The position numbers and the translations under genes are program-made. DNA of 64,000 nucleotides, from the NCBI GenBank assembly GCA_946811695.1, contig OX328125.1, forward strand, positions 102,706,176-102,770,175. Direction: 5' to 3'. The notes below the pieces were generated by a model. It was not told where the DNA came from. It saw nothing but the letters and a program-made list of their open reading frames with translations, and did not search any database. This document shows positions 54,081-64,000 of this stretch, piece after piece. The stretch's first letter is position 1, and each line of letters opens with the position of its first letter. The DNA is from Gonocerus acuteangulatus. Lineage: Eukaryota > Arthropoda > Insecta > Hemiptera > Coreidae.

Positions 54081-54269
54081 TAGATTTTTTTACAAAAATC
54101 GTATTGAGGTTTCTTTAACCGAATCCCAACTATTCCATTTTTGATTATACTAACAGAGATGAATAGATTAGGGATCTTCGTATATTTCCTAAAGTATCGT
54201 ACTAAGTGGAAGGTTACCATTCGAAAGGTTTCTGAATTGCCTACAGAGATTTGGAAGCTGGTTCCAAGT

Positions 54270-54583
54270 CGGCGGTTCCAAGTCGGCGGTCCAGCTCACT
54301 ACAGGAAGGCCGTCCGAAATTGGATGGGCATTAACTATCCATGGTGTTGGACAGGACGTGGTGGGCCGGTATCTTGGCCGTCTCGATCTTCAAACCTCAC
54401 GCCCTTGAATTTCTTCGCATGGGACACTTTAAAGATTTGGTCTACTTGGAGCCCATTGGATCATGTAAGCAGATCATCCATCGAATCAGATGGGCCTGGG
54501 AAACTTATATTATTGTAACATAGCAATGCACAAATGCCATCCAGTCTGTCAATATGCGATTTGATGCCAGGGACCACTAACAA
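54270..54583 (+). pseudogene. Fossil DDE transposase (mariner/IS630-like) fragment
   Basis: One frame gives GPAHYRKAVRNWMGINYPW, CWTGRGGPVSWPS and RSSNLTPLNFFAWDTLK. The frame then slips near 54410 to GHFKDLVYLEPIG and EIRW-like sequence, and ends with NAIQSVNMRFDARDH. This matches the C-terminal catalytic part of insect Tc1/mariner-related transposases (GAPPHY..VR..L, W.GRGGP..WPPRSPDLTPLDFFLWG, LK..VY). In that motif the second Asp is in SPDLTPLDFF; here both D residues read N (SNLTPLNFF), consistent with decay. Confidence 0.8.
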
Positions 54584-54716
54584 TTTTTTCTTTCTTTAAT
54601 CAAATAGTTTCAATCTAAACACTAATTAAATTCCAGATATTAACTATGCATTCAAAAAATAAATTTCCTCCTAAATCAGACTAAAAGTACATTAACCCAA
54701 TACAAGCAGATGGGCT

Positions 54717-54719
<3 letters not shown>

Positions 54720-54776
<57 letters not shown>
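54720..54776. repeat. Poly(A) tract, about 56 nt
   Basis: Pure A run, probably a retroposon tail; the upstream head is not recognised. Confidence 0.92.
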
Positions 54777-54780
<4 letters not shown>

Positions 54781-54811
54781 AAGATTATGGTATAATACAT
54801 AAGAGATAAGG

Positions 54812-55018
54812 AGGCCCGGTGGCCGCGAGAGTTTAAGGCGTGAGCAATTAACACTCCGTGCCAAGGATCGTCGGTTCGATTCCCACTATGGGGAGGTGGC
54901 TTTTCTTTAAAAAAAAAAAGAAAAGGAACCCTCCCTATCCTGGTTATAAAAGGGTGGTAACCTAAAGACAATCCGACCTAAAATTCTTAGTTAATAATAA
55001 TGGACGTTAAAATTTAAT
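54812..55018 (+). mobile_element. SINE3, tRNA-Leu-like, plus orientation
   Basis: GGCCCGGTGGCCGCGAGAGT (A box), TTAACACTCCGTGCC, GGTTCGATTCCC (B box), GGTGGCTTTTCTTT with an A run, ATCCTGGTTATAAAAGGGTG, GGTAACCTA, then the tail CCTAAAATTCTTAGTTAATA and ATGGACGTTAAAATTTAA. It is the fullest copy; tails alone appear at 3525, 34707 and 36819. Confidence 0.85.
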
Positions 55019-55379
55019 TACATAAATATGAGATAATATATATGTGTGCAGGCTAGCTGTTGATACATTCGTTTATTCTGAGTTTTATGTTTCGTTTTTT
55101 TTTTTTGAAATTTTAAATCCTCATTAGTATGATCTATTGTATTTTATAGATTGAAAATGGCTTATATCCGACACGTTTCTGTAACAAATTACAAAGCTGT
55201 TACCAACTTCCTATATATATATCGTAAACAAGGAGGTGCAAAAGTATCTGCGAGTTTCAAATGTAACAAAACATTGTTCCAACATTTTTGGACGAGTCAC
55301 TTAAGCCTGTCATCCTGGATACCAGAGAATGTGAACAAACTCCCCAGATAACTATCGAAGTATCCAGAAAACGATCAAA

Positions 55380-55680
55380 ACCTCCTAAACTCTCCGATGA
55401 AGGAAACCCGCTAAGATAGACCCAGGAGGGGAGGTAAGTAGGTCTCGGTGTCACTACTCCCCTCCGAGGTGGGAGCGAGCAGGGGCGAGAGGGGAAGGTG
55501 GCCGGGCAGGGAGGGAACCTACAGAGAGTGGTCACCAGTCAGAGAGGACGTGTGGGAGGGTGTGTGCGCGTGTGCGTGAGTGATACTATGCCATAGTGTC
55601 TTAGGAACTGCGGTGAGAGGATTTTACAAGATGGGCACCGCTCTCAAGAAGGTCAGCCCCAAATTTATTATATCAAAATG
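55380..55680 (+). promoter_or_regulatory. GC-rich island with splice-donor-like and ATG context
   Basis: About 200 bp rich in G and C (GAGGTGGGAGCGAGCAGGGG, GTGGCCGGGCAGGGAGGG) in an otherwise AT-rich region. GGGGAG|GTAAGTAG (donor near 55432) is a strong 5' splice site. Further on ATGGGCACCGCTCTCAAGAA opens a frame with GC-ending codons (MGTALKKVSPKF) before AT-rich sequence and poly(A) at 55702. It could be a promoter/first exon or a retroposed gene fragment; no family is recognised. Confidence 0.3.
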
Positions 55681-55701
55681 TACAATGAATAATGTATATA
55701 A

Positions 55702-55731
<30 letters not shown>
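55702..55731. repeat. Poly(A) tract, about 30 nt
   Basis: Lies 60 nt after the ATG-bearing GC-rich block; could be the tail of a retroposed sequence. Confidence 0.85.
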
Positions 55732-55735
<4 letters not shown>

Positions 55736-57436
55736 ACTATTATATTGCTAAGTGCACTGAAGATGACAGCAAAAGGAAACCGCGCAAAGTCAAACCGACA
55801 ATCCTCAAAGCTAAAAACATTATATCAAACATGCAAATTGGCAACTTGTCAACACAAACTCACTTAATTACCTCATAAAATAATAAAATTCAACAAAATT
55901 GTTCACTTTATTATCGGAAATTCATCAATTACTTCAAACTATTTCTTCACATTAATTTACCACTTCTGTATTAAGTTTCAAAAGCAAAATGGGTGTACAT
56001 TTCTAGATAAAAACGTTCTCAATTAACCAGCACACATATAGACAAATTGACAATTATGTACCAAAAATACACCAAAAAATAATTATATAACTCATCTCAA
56101 TGCTATTGTTATCCCAGTATACAAATACAATGATTTTTTACAAGCATATATTCATGAAAACCAAGGAATTTAATATATTTCTCAATTTTCTAGTAAAAAA
56201 ATCAATAATGAATAATCGGTAATTTTGTTTTGAACCATTTTCCTATTCGAGAAATAAATTTAAAATTGTACAATAGAAGGAACATTTCCAATTTCATGAA
56301 CAAACAAGAAAAAAAATGGCGGAAGGTCAAATAATTAAGGCAATGTGCTTTTGTGTGACATATAAAAAATATTAAACTATTCATTACTATGAAAAGTGAT
56401 AAATTTTTTTTTCTAAGTTTTTTAGCTCAATTTTGTCAATTATTCAAGAATGGCTGAATACAATAATTACCAAACGTCAATGCTGGTTTAGTATCAAAAC
56501 CAGATAAATCCAGTTTGTCATTTCGCCCAAACCTTTTCTCTAAAGAATTTAACTTTTTTTTCTAGTTTCATTGATGTTTTATCCCCCCCCCCCGAAATAG
56601 TGTATAGTAAAATAGGATATTACTTGTTTTGATAGTAACTACCTCTAAAATACAAAAGGGCATAACAAATTTATATTAACTTTCTATTTTATTCATTTTG
56701 TTTTTTGCATCAAATACAAAACTCTTTTTAAAAAGTTTGTATAGTAATAATGTGATAATATTTTTTTTTAAATTTCTTTTAGCGCTATATTTATTGTTTA
56801 AACTTTTTTAATAACAATATTGTCTTTATTTGAGTTATTATAAGATGAACATGGCTATTTCCTGAAGGTTTAAGATGGGTTTAAGAAATGGAGTAGGGCT
56901 GGCAAATCACACCGCCTGCGCGCGCATCTAACCTGCAGCCTCCGGCAACGACTTTACTACACCCTTTAATGAATTTTCAATTTACCATTAAAGAAAGTCA
57001 AAACACAATAAAAAATATAAATAAAAACTACTAACAACAAAAAACTACCATCAAAAAAGTGCTTAGGATTTTACTCCTGCCAATATTCATTAAAAAAATG
57101 TTTTCCCAAATATAATTGTATAAAATAATAAATATCCGTTGTACCTATTCTGATTAAAAAATTTCAAAATACTAAAATTTATATAAAACTAATAATGGAT
57201 TAAATCTAATATGAACTATAACTCCACCTGCTTACTATTTGTGATAATAGAAGACAAATTACAAAATGATTGTGTTTTTATTATTATTAGTGTAAATTAA
57301 ATCCTGTTTGAATTAATTTAACTATTTTAAGTTTTATTTACATATTTACTACACAATACCGATGTCAATATTTTATTTCATGAGTTATGATTAAAACAAC
57401 AAATATTTTTAAATTATTATGTGTTCAAGAGGAATA
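55732..57436. other. AT-rich region without recognised features
   Basis: Includes a C run (56583) and a short CGCCTGCGCGCGCATC patch (56910). No ORF, repeat match or RNA gene is seen. It may be unique host DNA (intron or intergenic). Confidence 0.4.
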
Positions 57437-57443
57437 TTCGTTT

Positions 57444-57500
<57 letters not shown>
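57437..57500. repeat. Poly(T) tract, about 60 nt
   Basis: Homopolymer, probably the tail of an inverted retroposon; the following AT-rich 300 nt have no recognised head. Confidence 0.9.
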
Positions 57501-57504
<4 letters not shown>

Positions 57505-57825
57505 AGAGGCAATTAAACCAAGAGGGTCATTGTTGGCTAATTTATTTCTAAAAACTAGGTAATAACTAAAAATAAGATTTCAAAAAATAGAAATCTAATT
57601 AAAGAGTAAATCAATTAATCAATGAAAATAAAATAATATAAACTGTTTTAAGCAACATATAATAAATCCAAACTCCACAATATTAAAACAAAGTTTCAAA
57701 TAAACTTAACAATATTAAAAACCAAGTTAATAAAATCAAAGAAAATTAAACTAAAGTAAAATATTTCATGTTTTAATATTGCTAATTTTCGTTTTAATTT
57801 AATTAATTAATTTTATTTTATGACG

Positions 57826-57998
57826 ATGGGTCTCCCCATGGTCTAGTGCCTAAAGCGTTGGATTCTCCTGTGGTGGATGAGGGTTCAAGTCCCGCAAGCG
57901 GCAAAGATTTTTCACATTTCAGGGCCCGTGGAAAAAAGTCCTTTCTGCACCGTTGATGCCGGCGCTAATGGGCTAGAAGTCAGTGTGCCAAAAAAATA
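57826..57998 (+). mobile_element. SINE1, divergent copy
   Basis: GGGTCTCCCCATGGTCTAGT, GAGGGTTCAAGTCCC (B box), TTTTTCACATTTCAGGGCCC, CTGCACCGTTGATGCCGGCG and an A-rich end. Many substitutions and small indels make this the oldest SINE1 here. Confidence 0.82.
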
Positions 57999-58287
57999 AA
58001 ATACTAGTGGTCCGTAATTTTTATGGATCTCAACGCTTTCTGACATAATTCATGATTTTCAAAGTACATGTAAATCTCAGAGTGGAACATGAATGTCCAT
58101 TTGGTTCCGAGCAGCTTCGTAGGCTCTGCATTTTGTGAAAATGTGTTTAATAGTATGAATTTTACCAAAAACCGTGCATTCTGGCCCAGATATTCTTTTA
58201 AATTAATAAGCATGGATAAGATTAACGTTATCGCCCTTTAAATTCTTTCTTGACCTGATTCTACCAAATTAGGACTATTTATCACAA

Positions 58288-58546
58288 AATTTTCTTCTAG
58301 TGTCCTCGTTCATTGGTTGAATTCGTCCCCCCTGGCCGTCCCTAGGCCAAACCCAGCCTTCAATTAATTTATTAATGGGTACCTTGGTGCTTATGACTCT
58401 AGCAGTCGATGCAGCAAGGGGAAAATCAGGCGGCCGGAGCATAGTACTGACCACACTATCTCCCTAGTGTGCCGTATGGTCATGAATCAGATACCTCTAC
58501 AGTATCTGCCCCTCAGGGCCCTCGTGGCCTGTTAAGGGACTGATTT
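58288..58546 (+). mobile_element. SINE2, 5'-truncated
   Basis: TTTTCTTCTAGTGTCCTCGT, GGTACCTTGGTGCTTATGAC, TCAGGCGGCCGGAGCATAG, TCCCTAGTGTGCCGTATGG, ending GGCCTGTTAAGGGAC and a T run. The tRNA head is missing. Confidence 0.85.
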
Positions 58547-58646
58547 TTTTTTTTATCATAAAATTAAATTACGATCTACTAATAGTAATATTATTTAACA
58601 TTAAATTTAAACGTGACGTCAAATATGAATATTATAGTTTGATTTT

Positions 58647-58675
58647 AGCGCGTTTCCTCCCTCCACCCATAGGTA
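58647..58675 (+). repeat. R left-end fragment
   Basis: TTTTAGCGCGTTTCCTCCCT, CCACCCATAGG matches the R 5' terminus only. Confidence 0.5.
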
Positions 58676-58996
58676 CAATTTTTATTGTTTTCATTAAGTG
58701 GGGTTATCTGGATGAGACTAGGAAAAAGAAAGTCACATCTTGTTCAATTATAGTACCTATTTTTATGTATAAGCATCACAAAAAGAGTTTTGAAAAAGTC
58801 AAATGTTTCTACATCATATTTTTACGTAATATATAAACTGTCTCAAATAAAATCTTGTCATATAATTTTTCATTGGTTTTGCCTTTTGCAATTCGTTTAT
58901 TTTTACTTAAATTATTACTTCTTAATCTTTTAGTATACACCTACACTGTTATTTTTGAGAAAAGAGCAAATCCGCTTTAAAATTATGATTGTATAA

Positions 58997-59552
58997 AATA
59001 CTAGCCGTTACCCGGCGTGCCATGCTACGCCTACTTTCTGCGTATAGAAAAGCCTAAATAAATTAGACACCAAATAAGTATTATTAAAATCTAATAACAC
59101 AAATCTGTAACTGTTATGAACCCGTGGCCTCCCAACTGTGAGTCCTAGACGACTTTGACCTAACCTATAACACCCCCCATATCAAGACATACATGTATAC
59201 CAAGTTTCGTAAAAATTGGTCTAACGGTGTGGATTTGTATAAGGGACAAATATACAGTCAGACAGCTGGTAGATTTTTTTGACCTAGCCTACGGCACTCC
59301 CCAGATTAAGATCTATCTGTGTACCGAGTTTAGTCGAAATCGGACGAACGGTGTGGATTTGTATAAGGGACAAACATGCAGACAGACAGTTATAAGACGT
59401 TTTTGACTTAGCCTACGACACTCCCCAGATTTAGATCTACATGTGTACCGAGTTTAGTCAAAATCGTTCAAACGGTGTGGATTTGTATAAGGAACAAACA
59501 AACAGACAAACAGACAGACACGTGATTTTTATATATATAGATGAGTCACATG
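58997..59552 (+). repeat. Q-type interspersed repeat with three internal units
   Basis: Begins ACTAGCCGTTACCCGGCGTG. Three units of roughly 125 bp each carry GACCTA-CCTA, CCCCAGAT, TACC(G/A)AGTTT.GT and CGGTGTGGATTTGTATAAGG, GACAAA. It ends ACAGACAGACACGTGATTTT, TATATATATAGATGA. Such ACTAGC...CAGACAGAC repeats are common in insect genomes; the class is unsettled. Confidence 0.65.
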
Positions 59553-59559
59553 TGACCTT

Positions 59560-59750
59560 CTATTTACTTATTTCAAATTAGTTTTGGAATTTCATTTATT
59601 TGTTGCAAACATTATTGCGTTTTGTTTGCTCACTTCTTGCAATAATAATATTGTGATTTTTTACTAATACTTAATACTAATACAGGAAATTAAATGCCCT
59701 TCGCTTTAGATGCAGAGCATCACCATCAATAAATAAATAAATAAATAGTA
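59560..59750 (+). repeat. Possible LINE 3' end, TAAATAAATAAA tail
   Basis: AGAGCATCACCATCAATAAA, TAAATAAATAAATA resembles the other TAAA-tailed termini in the window. Confidence 0.4.
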
Positions 59751-59799
59751 ACATTTTGTATTATCTTATTTTTATCTCAATTATTCTTTTTTTTCAGTA

Positions 59800-60345
59800 G
59801 TAAAGACCTTTTTTTTGTACAATACTGTAAAGAAATGTCTGTACAATTCTGTAAAGACGTTATTTCTGCACAATACCAGAAAGACGTTATGTCTGTACAT
59901 TATCATTAAGGCATTATGTCTATAGAATACCGTAAAGAGATTAATCTGGACAATGCCGTATAGTTAATATGTCTGTACAATACCGTAATGAAGTTACGTC
60001 TGTACGATACCGTAAAGACGTTATCTCTGTACGATAACGTAACATTATTTCTTAACAATAGCGTAAAGACGTCATGAGTGTACAATACCGTCGTTATAAC
60101 TTTTAAAAATCGCACAGGTGTTATTCCTGTAAAGAAGTTATGTCTGCACAATACTGTAAAGAAGTTATGTCTGCACAATACTGTAAAAAAGTTATGTCTG
60201 CACAATACTGTAAAGGATATATGTCTTACAATAGCGTACAGACATGTCTGTACAATATCGTAATGACGTTATGCCTGTGCAATATCGTAAAGACATTATG
60301 CCTGTTTATTACCGTAAAGACATAAGGTCTGTACAATACCGCCAG
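59800..60345 (+). repeat. Decayed 27-bp tandem array with a homogenised core
   Basis: GTTATGTCTGTACAATACCG, TAAAGAC recurs with many substitutions; three nearly identical units stand at 60137, 60164 and 60191. About 19 units in all. Short ORFs on both strands (repeats such as VLCRHNFFT) are incidental. Confidence 0.88.
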
Positions 60346-61690
60346 GAAAAAAACCCGTAAAAAGCGGTATGAGGACAGGCCTCCTCTGCCCCATTGCGCA
60401 TGATCCCGTGACGTGTCATCGCCTGACCCAGTCTCTGGCCAATACAAGGCTTACCCCCCAAAATTTCCAAATTTGATTCATTCAGTAATATGGATCATTC
60501 AAGTAAAAATGATTAGTTAACAACCAATTAATCCAGAAATATATTATTCATCAAACAGATGAAAATCTATTTATTTATTTATAAAATTTTAATTTTTTAT
60601 TGACATATACGTTAATGACACCTTAGGGTAAATTTTACCCCATACTTTGAAAATATATAAAATACATAAATTTCAATTTTTTCTTTTCCTTTTTTATTCA
60701 ACAGCGGCTTATAGAACAGGAACATGAAAAAATAAATTCAAACAGTAATAAATCGGCAAAACATTAATTAAAATTAACAAAATGGTGGGGAAATCGTAAA
60801 ACTCAATATTGTTCATACACCAAATAATTATCCTGAAAAACATATTACTAAACTGAAAATATTTTTTACGAACAGTAAACTAGAGTGGTCAAAAGCCATA
60901 AAAAAATAGGAACTTTACGAAAATACAATGTTCTGTCCAATTGAGACTCGTTATCATTTAGCACATTTTGGAGCTCGGGGTACATGGCCCTTCAACACTC
61001 AGAACATAGCGTCTGTCAATGAACAGCTCACGGGTTTGCCCAAGATAACGAAAGATGTTGGAGGTCCATCAGGAGTTGATTCATCTCCAAAAACAACAAG
61101 CATCAGTGGTTTTGGTATGTTCTCCAGTTGGGCACTAAACAATCTTTTCTGGGCAGTTTTCAAGCCATTTTGTCACTTCGGAAGCCGTGACATGAAAGCG
61201 TGAAGATTTATCAGATGAGCGAAGAAGTCATACGTTAACTACATCGTGGGGTCGAAAATACCCCGTACACAACTCACGGTCTTCTCATCCAGCGATTAGC
61301 TGACAACTGGCGTTGTTTATAATCGGTCATACCAGATAATGCACTTCCGATTATTTAGGAAGAAGGAGGGAGTCTCTGTGATTCATAGAAATTTAGAAAT
61401 ACCCCATAGAATAAAGTGTGGGGTGTTTTTGACCCCGCGGTGTCAATCCAGGGTTAACACCCACGGCGATGGTCTCTATATTTTATACAATATAAAACAA
61501 ATCCTAAAAATGCTCATATCAGATAACAACATATTTTTTTTTTAATAATTAGTTGGGAAAACTAGTAATATTCACATTTCTCAGAAATTATTACAGTTAT
61601 CGTCTTAAGGACGGATTCCTTCCTTTTTCTACTTTAAGGAACCTACATAGAGTGTAGCTACAGGCCTATTGACGCCAAAACGTAAGTGTT
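60346..61690. other. Mixed sequence, no gene recognised
   Basis: 60928-61203 is less AT-rich and open on the plus strand (91 codons), and the minus strand also holds an open stretch (LVVFGDESTPDGPPTSF). Neither resembles a family I know. The rest is AT-rich. Confidence 0.35.
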
Positions 61691-61806
61691 GCGATTCACC
61701 CCTTAAACCATTTACCATACACATATATAAATTTGAACGACCGGTGTTTTCGTGAAAAGTGAAGTTTTCGGGTAGACACTTCCAGGCTGGATGCCCTATA
61801 ATTCGG
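61691..61806 (-). repeat. R left-part fragment, inverted, diverged
   Basis: AAAACGTAAGTGTTGCGATT, ATAAATTTGAACGACC, GTAGACACTTCCAGGCTGGA follow the inverse of R's 5' part. An oldest-looking R piece. Confidence 0.5.
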
Positions 61807-63340
61807 CTTATATAATTGATATATCAATAAATACCGATAATATACGGATGAGAATATCCGCAGCGCTTTTGCCGAAATGCTGAAACATAATGAAACATGT
61901 TGATTGGAACGAGTTAAAAAGTTCTACAAATTAGATTCCGCTAGAATAATTGCAGTTAACATCTTGACCAATGGTTTGATTCCGAAGACAACAATGAGTA
62001 CCTTAGTTATCGGATGAATTTATGATAATATCCCAGCAAGGATTACATAGCTCGATTTTTAAATGCCCATAGTAAATAATAATAATAATAATAATATCAA
62101 AATAAGTAATTGTTATTGTCGAGAGATATTCCCAGTGAGTATGACCTCCAAAGGACTTGAAATATTCAACCCCAAGAAAAAGTAATATTTAACTAAATGA
62201 TTTACTGATCGGTTAAATTTTTCTTACGACTACTCAATCATCATATAAATATTATGAGAATTAGTCACGATTAAACTATTCTCGTTAGTCACTTCGCAAT
62301 CTAGCAGTCGTAGATCATATTAATCATTACTCATATGTTACATTAGTCTTCAATCTATCTGTTGATCCTTAATCTTTAATAGTCTGTACTAATGATTACC
62401 TTAAATAACTGTGTAAATACTTTTGGTATAAGGCCAATACCAACTTTTTTTTTCTCACATAAATTGGGGTTTCGAATTCCTTCATAAAGCACTTACGTTT
62501 TATCTTTTGAACGAGACTTTTTAAAAAATAAAACTGAATTGTTCAAAACAGAGAAGTGAAATATACGGAATCTTCTTTTTTACAAACATTGTGATTAATT
62601 GTGATTATAATTAAGCCCAACACTGAAAATATTAGTCATAGCCTTTTTTTTTTTTTACTAATTGCTTGTCATTTTTATGAAGTTAATCATCAATCAAGGT
62701 CTTTTTTTTTATTCGTTAATCATTAATCTGATTGAGCTTAGTCACTAATCATTAATCAAAGCCTGTTAAACATTAATCATTAATCACATGCAAGTAGCAG
62801 TTAGTCGTTAATCAGTATTCATTAATTATGGAGACAAATGATTGATCAATCATCGGGTATTTTTTTACTTTAGGTACACCAGTTAATTTTTGATGATGTT
62901 AGTGATTTCAGTTACCAAGTCATATGATCTTTATTGATGATTTTAGAACCTCATACAATTTGCTATTTGAAGAAGGTAATTCGTGTGGAGGAGGAGGTTT
63001 CGAAAAAAAATGACCTTTCTCAAGCAATTTTAAAATCAATTAAGTCTTATTGGTCCCTAAAATGAAATTTGGTTCTATATTACAATTTCTGGAAGGAAAT
63101 ACTTACATTTTAAATAAATTTTGTTCTTGTTTATAACCTTTATATTTCAATTTTTTCTTCTAAAATAGACATATGTTATTAAATAACAGTATGATAAACC
63201 TCAATAACAGTATGGTGTACCTAAAGTAAAAAAGACCCCAATCATCAATCATTAATCACGTTCCGAATACTCATTAAATAATTAGTTATAAAATTAATCA
63301 CAGTTAGCTCTACTCTACCCCACGCCATAAAAATTATATA
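61807..63340. other. AT-rich region with many TTAATC/ATTAATC words
   Basis: From about 62230 to 62840, and again at 63240-63300, the words TTAATCATTAATC, GTTAATCA and TTAGTC recur irregularly. No period is clear. It could be a decayed short tandem repeat. No ORF is supported. Confidence 0.4.
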
Positions 63341-63344
63341 TATA

Positions 63345-63651
63345 TATGAAAAAATATGAGCAACCTATCTGCATGGATTATAAAACTCATGCATTTCCGG
63401 TTAGCGCCTCCAACCCGATAAGCTACCGGAATGAAAACGGCCTCCGACGACCGTCCTTGAATCGGGCGCGACCCCTGAAAGCCATTTCAGTTGATTATTG
63501 GTATCCTGCCAATATTGGCTGGCCTATTACAGGTTCAGGGCCACAGCTAGGGAACTCCTTCAACATTGGCTGCTTTAATAGGCCTATTGGTCCGTATTTG
63601 GAATACAAGCTCTTAAAGAAATGCAAAAAACAACTGCGTTACAACGCCTAG
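63345..63651 (+). other. 101-codon ORF, unrecognised
   Basis: A less AT-rich block opening at TTG/ATG near 63346 and encoding YRNENGLRRPSLNRARPLKA, ANIGWPITGSGPQLGN. No domain is recognised. TATATATATATG lies directly upstream. It could be chance or a retroelement fragment. Confidence 0.2.
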
Positions 63652-63722
63652 CTTGAAGAAATGAGATGTCATTCTTAATTATTTGAAAATACTTAGCAGT
63701 TGGGGCGAAGGTAAGGAATGGT

Positions 63723-63741
63723 TGGGATTCGGCTAAGAAAA
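63723..63741 (+). repeat. Terminal fragment of the hammerhead palindrome family
   Basis: TTGGGATTCGGCTAAG matches the arm end at 53824. It stops where the S terminus begins. Confidence 0.5.
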
Positions 63742-63744
63742 AAA

Positions 63745-64000
63745 GTCCGTCACGCAGGAGCTGCATAACTAAGCACTTTCCTCAGAATTTGGGTAGTGTA
63801 GACTGCTTTCCAGAACAATTTGCTTAAAATATCCTACATAAATAAAATAAAAACGTGAATAGTTCTCATTTTGTAATGAGTAACTGATCAATTATTAATT
63901 TGCATCCAGAGTTATGTTTACACATGGTACCTACTACACTACGTAATAAATACCAAAATCCTAATATTATCGTATTTTGATGTAACGCAGGAACAGGATA
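63745..64000 (-). mobile_element. S element 3' end, inverted, runs off the window
   Basis: GTCCGTCACGCAGGAGCTGC, AAGCACTTTCCTCAGAATTT, GTAGACTGCTTTCCAGAACA and TACCTACTACACTACGTAAT are the inverse of 30300-30556 with very few differences. Confidence 0.85.

Larger units (their letters stand above)
53812..54139. mobile_element. 328-bp near-perfect palindrome with two hammerhead motifs
   Basis: Arms 53812-53964 and 53992-54139 are inverted copies: GGAATAGTTGGGATTCGGCT, AGAAACCTTAATACGATTTT, GAAAGAGCCGGGAGGC, TTAACACTTAAGT. A centre of about 27 nt joins them. Each arm holds a hammerhead core pointing toward the outer end. The end word TTGGGATTCGGCTAAG also occurs alone at 63723-63738. It resembles the element at 32243 (GGGTTCGGCC end, ribozyme), hence a family. 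Confidence 0.85.

Noticed and set aside
60928..61203. Protein-coding exon
   Set aside because: Open on both strands with no recognisable domain; composition alone is not enough.

Overview
The window is eukaryotic nuclear DNA, AT-rich and almost entirely repetitive. Several features point to an arthropod, most likely an insect, though the species cannot be named. These are many 5'-truncated non-LTR retrotransposons of the RNase H-bearing and Jockey types, tRNA-derived SINEs, a mariner/IS630-type transposase fossil of the kind common in insects, Helentron-like (HINE/DINE-like) non-autonomous elements with internal TA microsatellites, many TIR/MITE elements and several tandem satellites. There is no operon, CRISPR array or bacterial gene. 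I see no confident host gene; the nearest candidates are one exon encoding a psq-type helix-turn-helix (41844-41974) and a GC-rich island at 55380-55680.

Layout. 1-8.6 kb: LINE remnant, 67-bp minisatellite, a TIR element in a TA tract, a Helentron-like R element inserted in an S element, and a TTA-flanked MITE. 8.6-15 kb: R, S and Q repeat pieces, a palindromic element, SINEs, and a 5'-truncated LINE with target-site duplication (12259-14546). 15.5-17.6 kb: ten 203-bp hairpin units. 19.3-20.2 and 26.3-28.6 kb: two copies of one LINE sharing a duplicated zinc-knuckle; the second ends in about 14 tandem copies of its 73-bp tail. 22-24 kb: 69-bp minisatellite open in several frames. 29.3-34.6 kb: complete S and R elements, a hammerhead-ribozyme element, and a 1.45-kb TIR element. 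35-38.5 kb: three more LINE remnants and a 42-bp array.

The main discovery is at 38481-50688. A single 12.2-kb element sits inside the RNase H/zinc-knuckle ORF of a LINE. It is flanked by a perfect 9-bp target duplication (CATTCCCGG), and the LINE frame continues exactly when one copy is removed. Its terminal inverted repeats (about 2.1 and 1.6 kb) each hold a tandem array of a 160-bp unit (13 and 10 copies). This is the architecture of Drosophila Foldback (FB) elements and MULE-type transposons. Every unit carries a strong hairpin with TAATATTA in its loop, so that the nonanucleotide TAATATTAC of geminivirus/CRESS-DNA replication origins is present. The interior carries nested repeats and one apparent exon of a psq-HTH protein.

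51-64 kb: Jockey and LINE C-terminal remnants, SINEs, a 328-bp palindrome with two opposed hammerhead ribozyme motifs, a fossil DDE transposase, a GC island, a decaying 27-bp array and long AT-rich stretches without recognisable content. The window works as a nested graveyard of mobile elements. Several insertions can be proved from target duplications or empty-site paralogues within the window itself.
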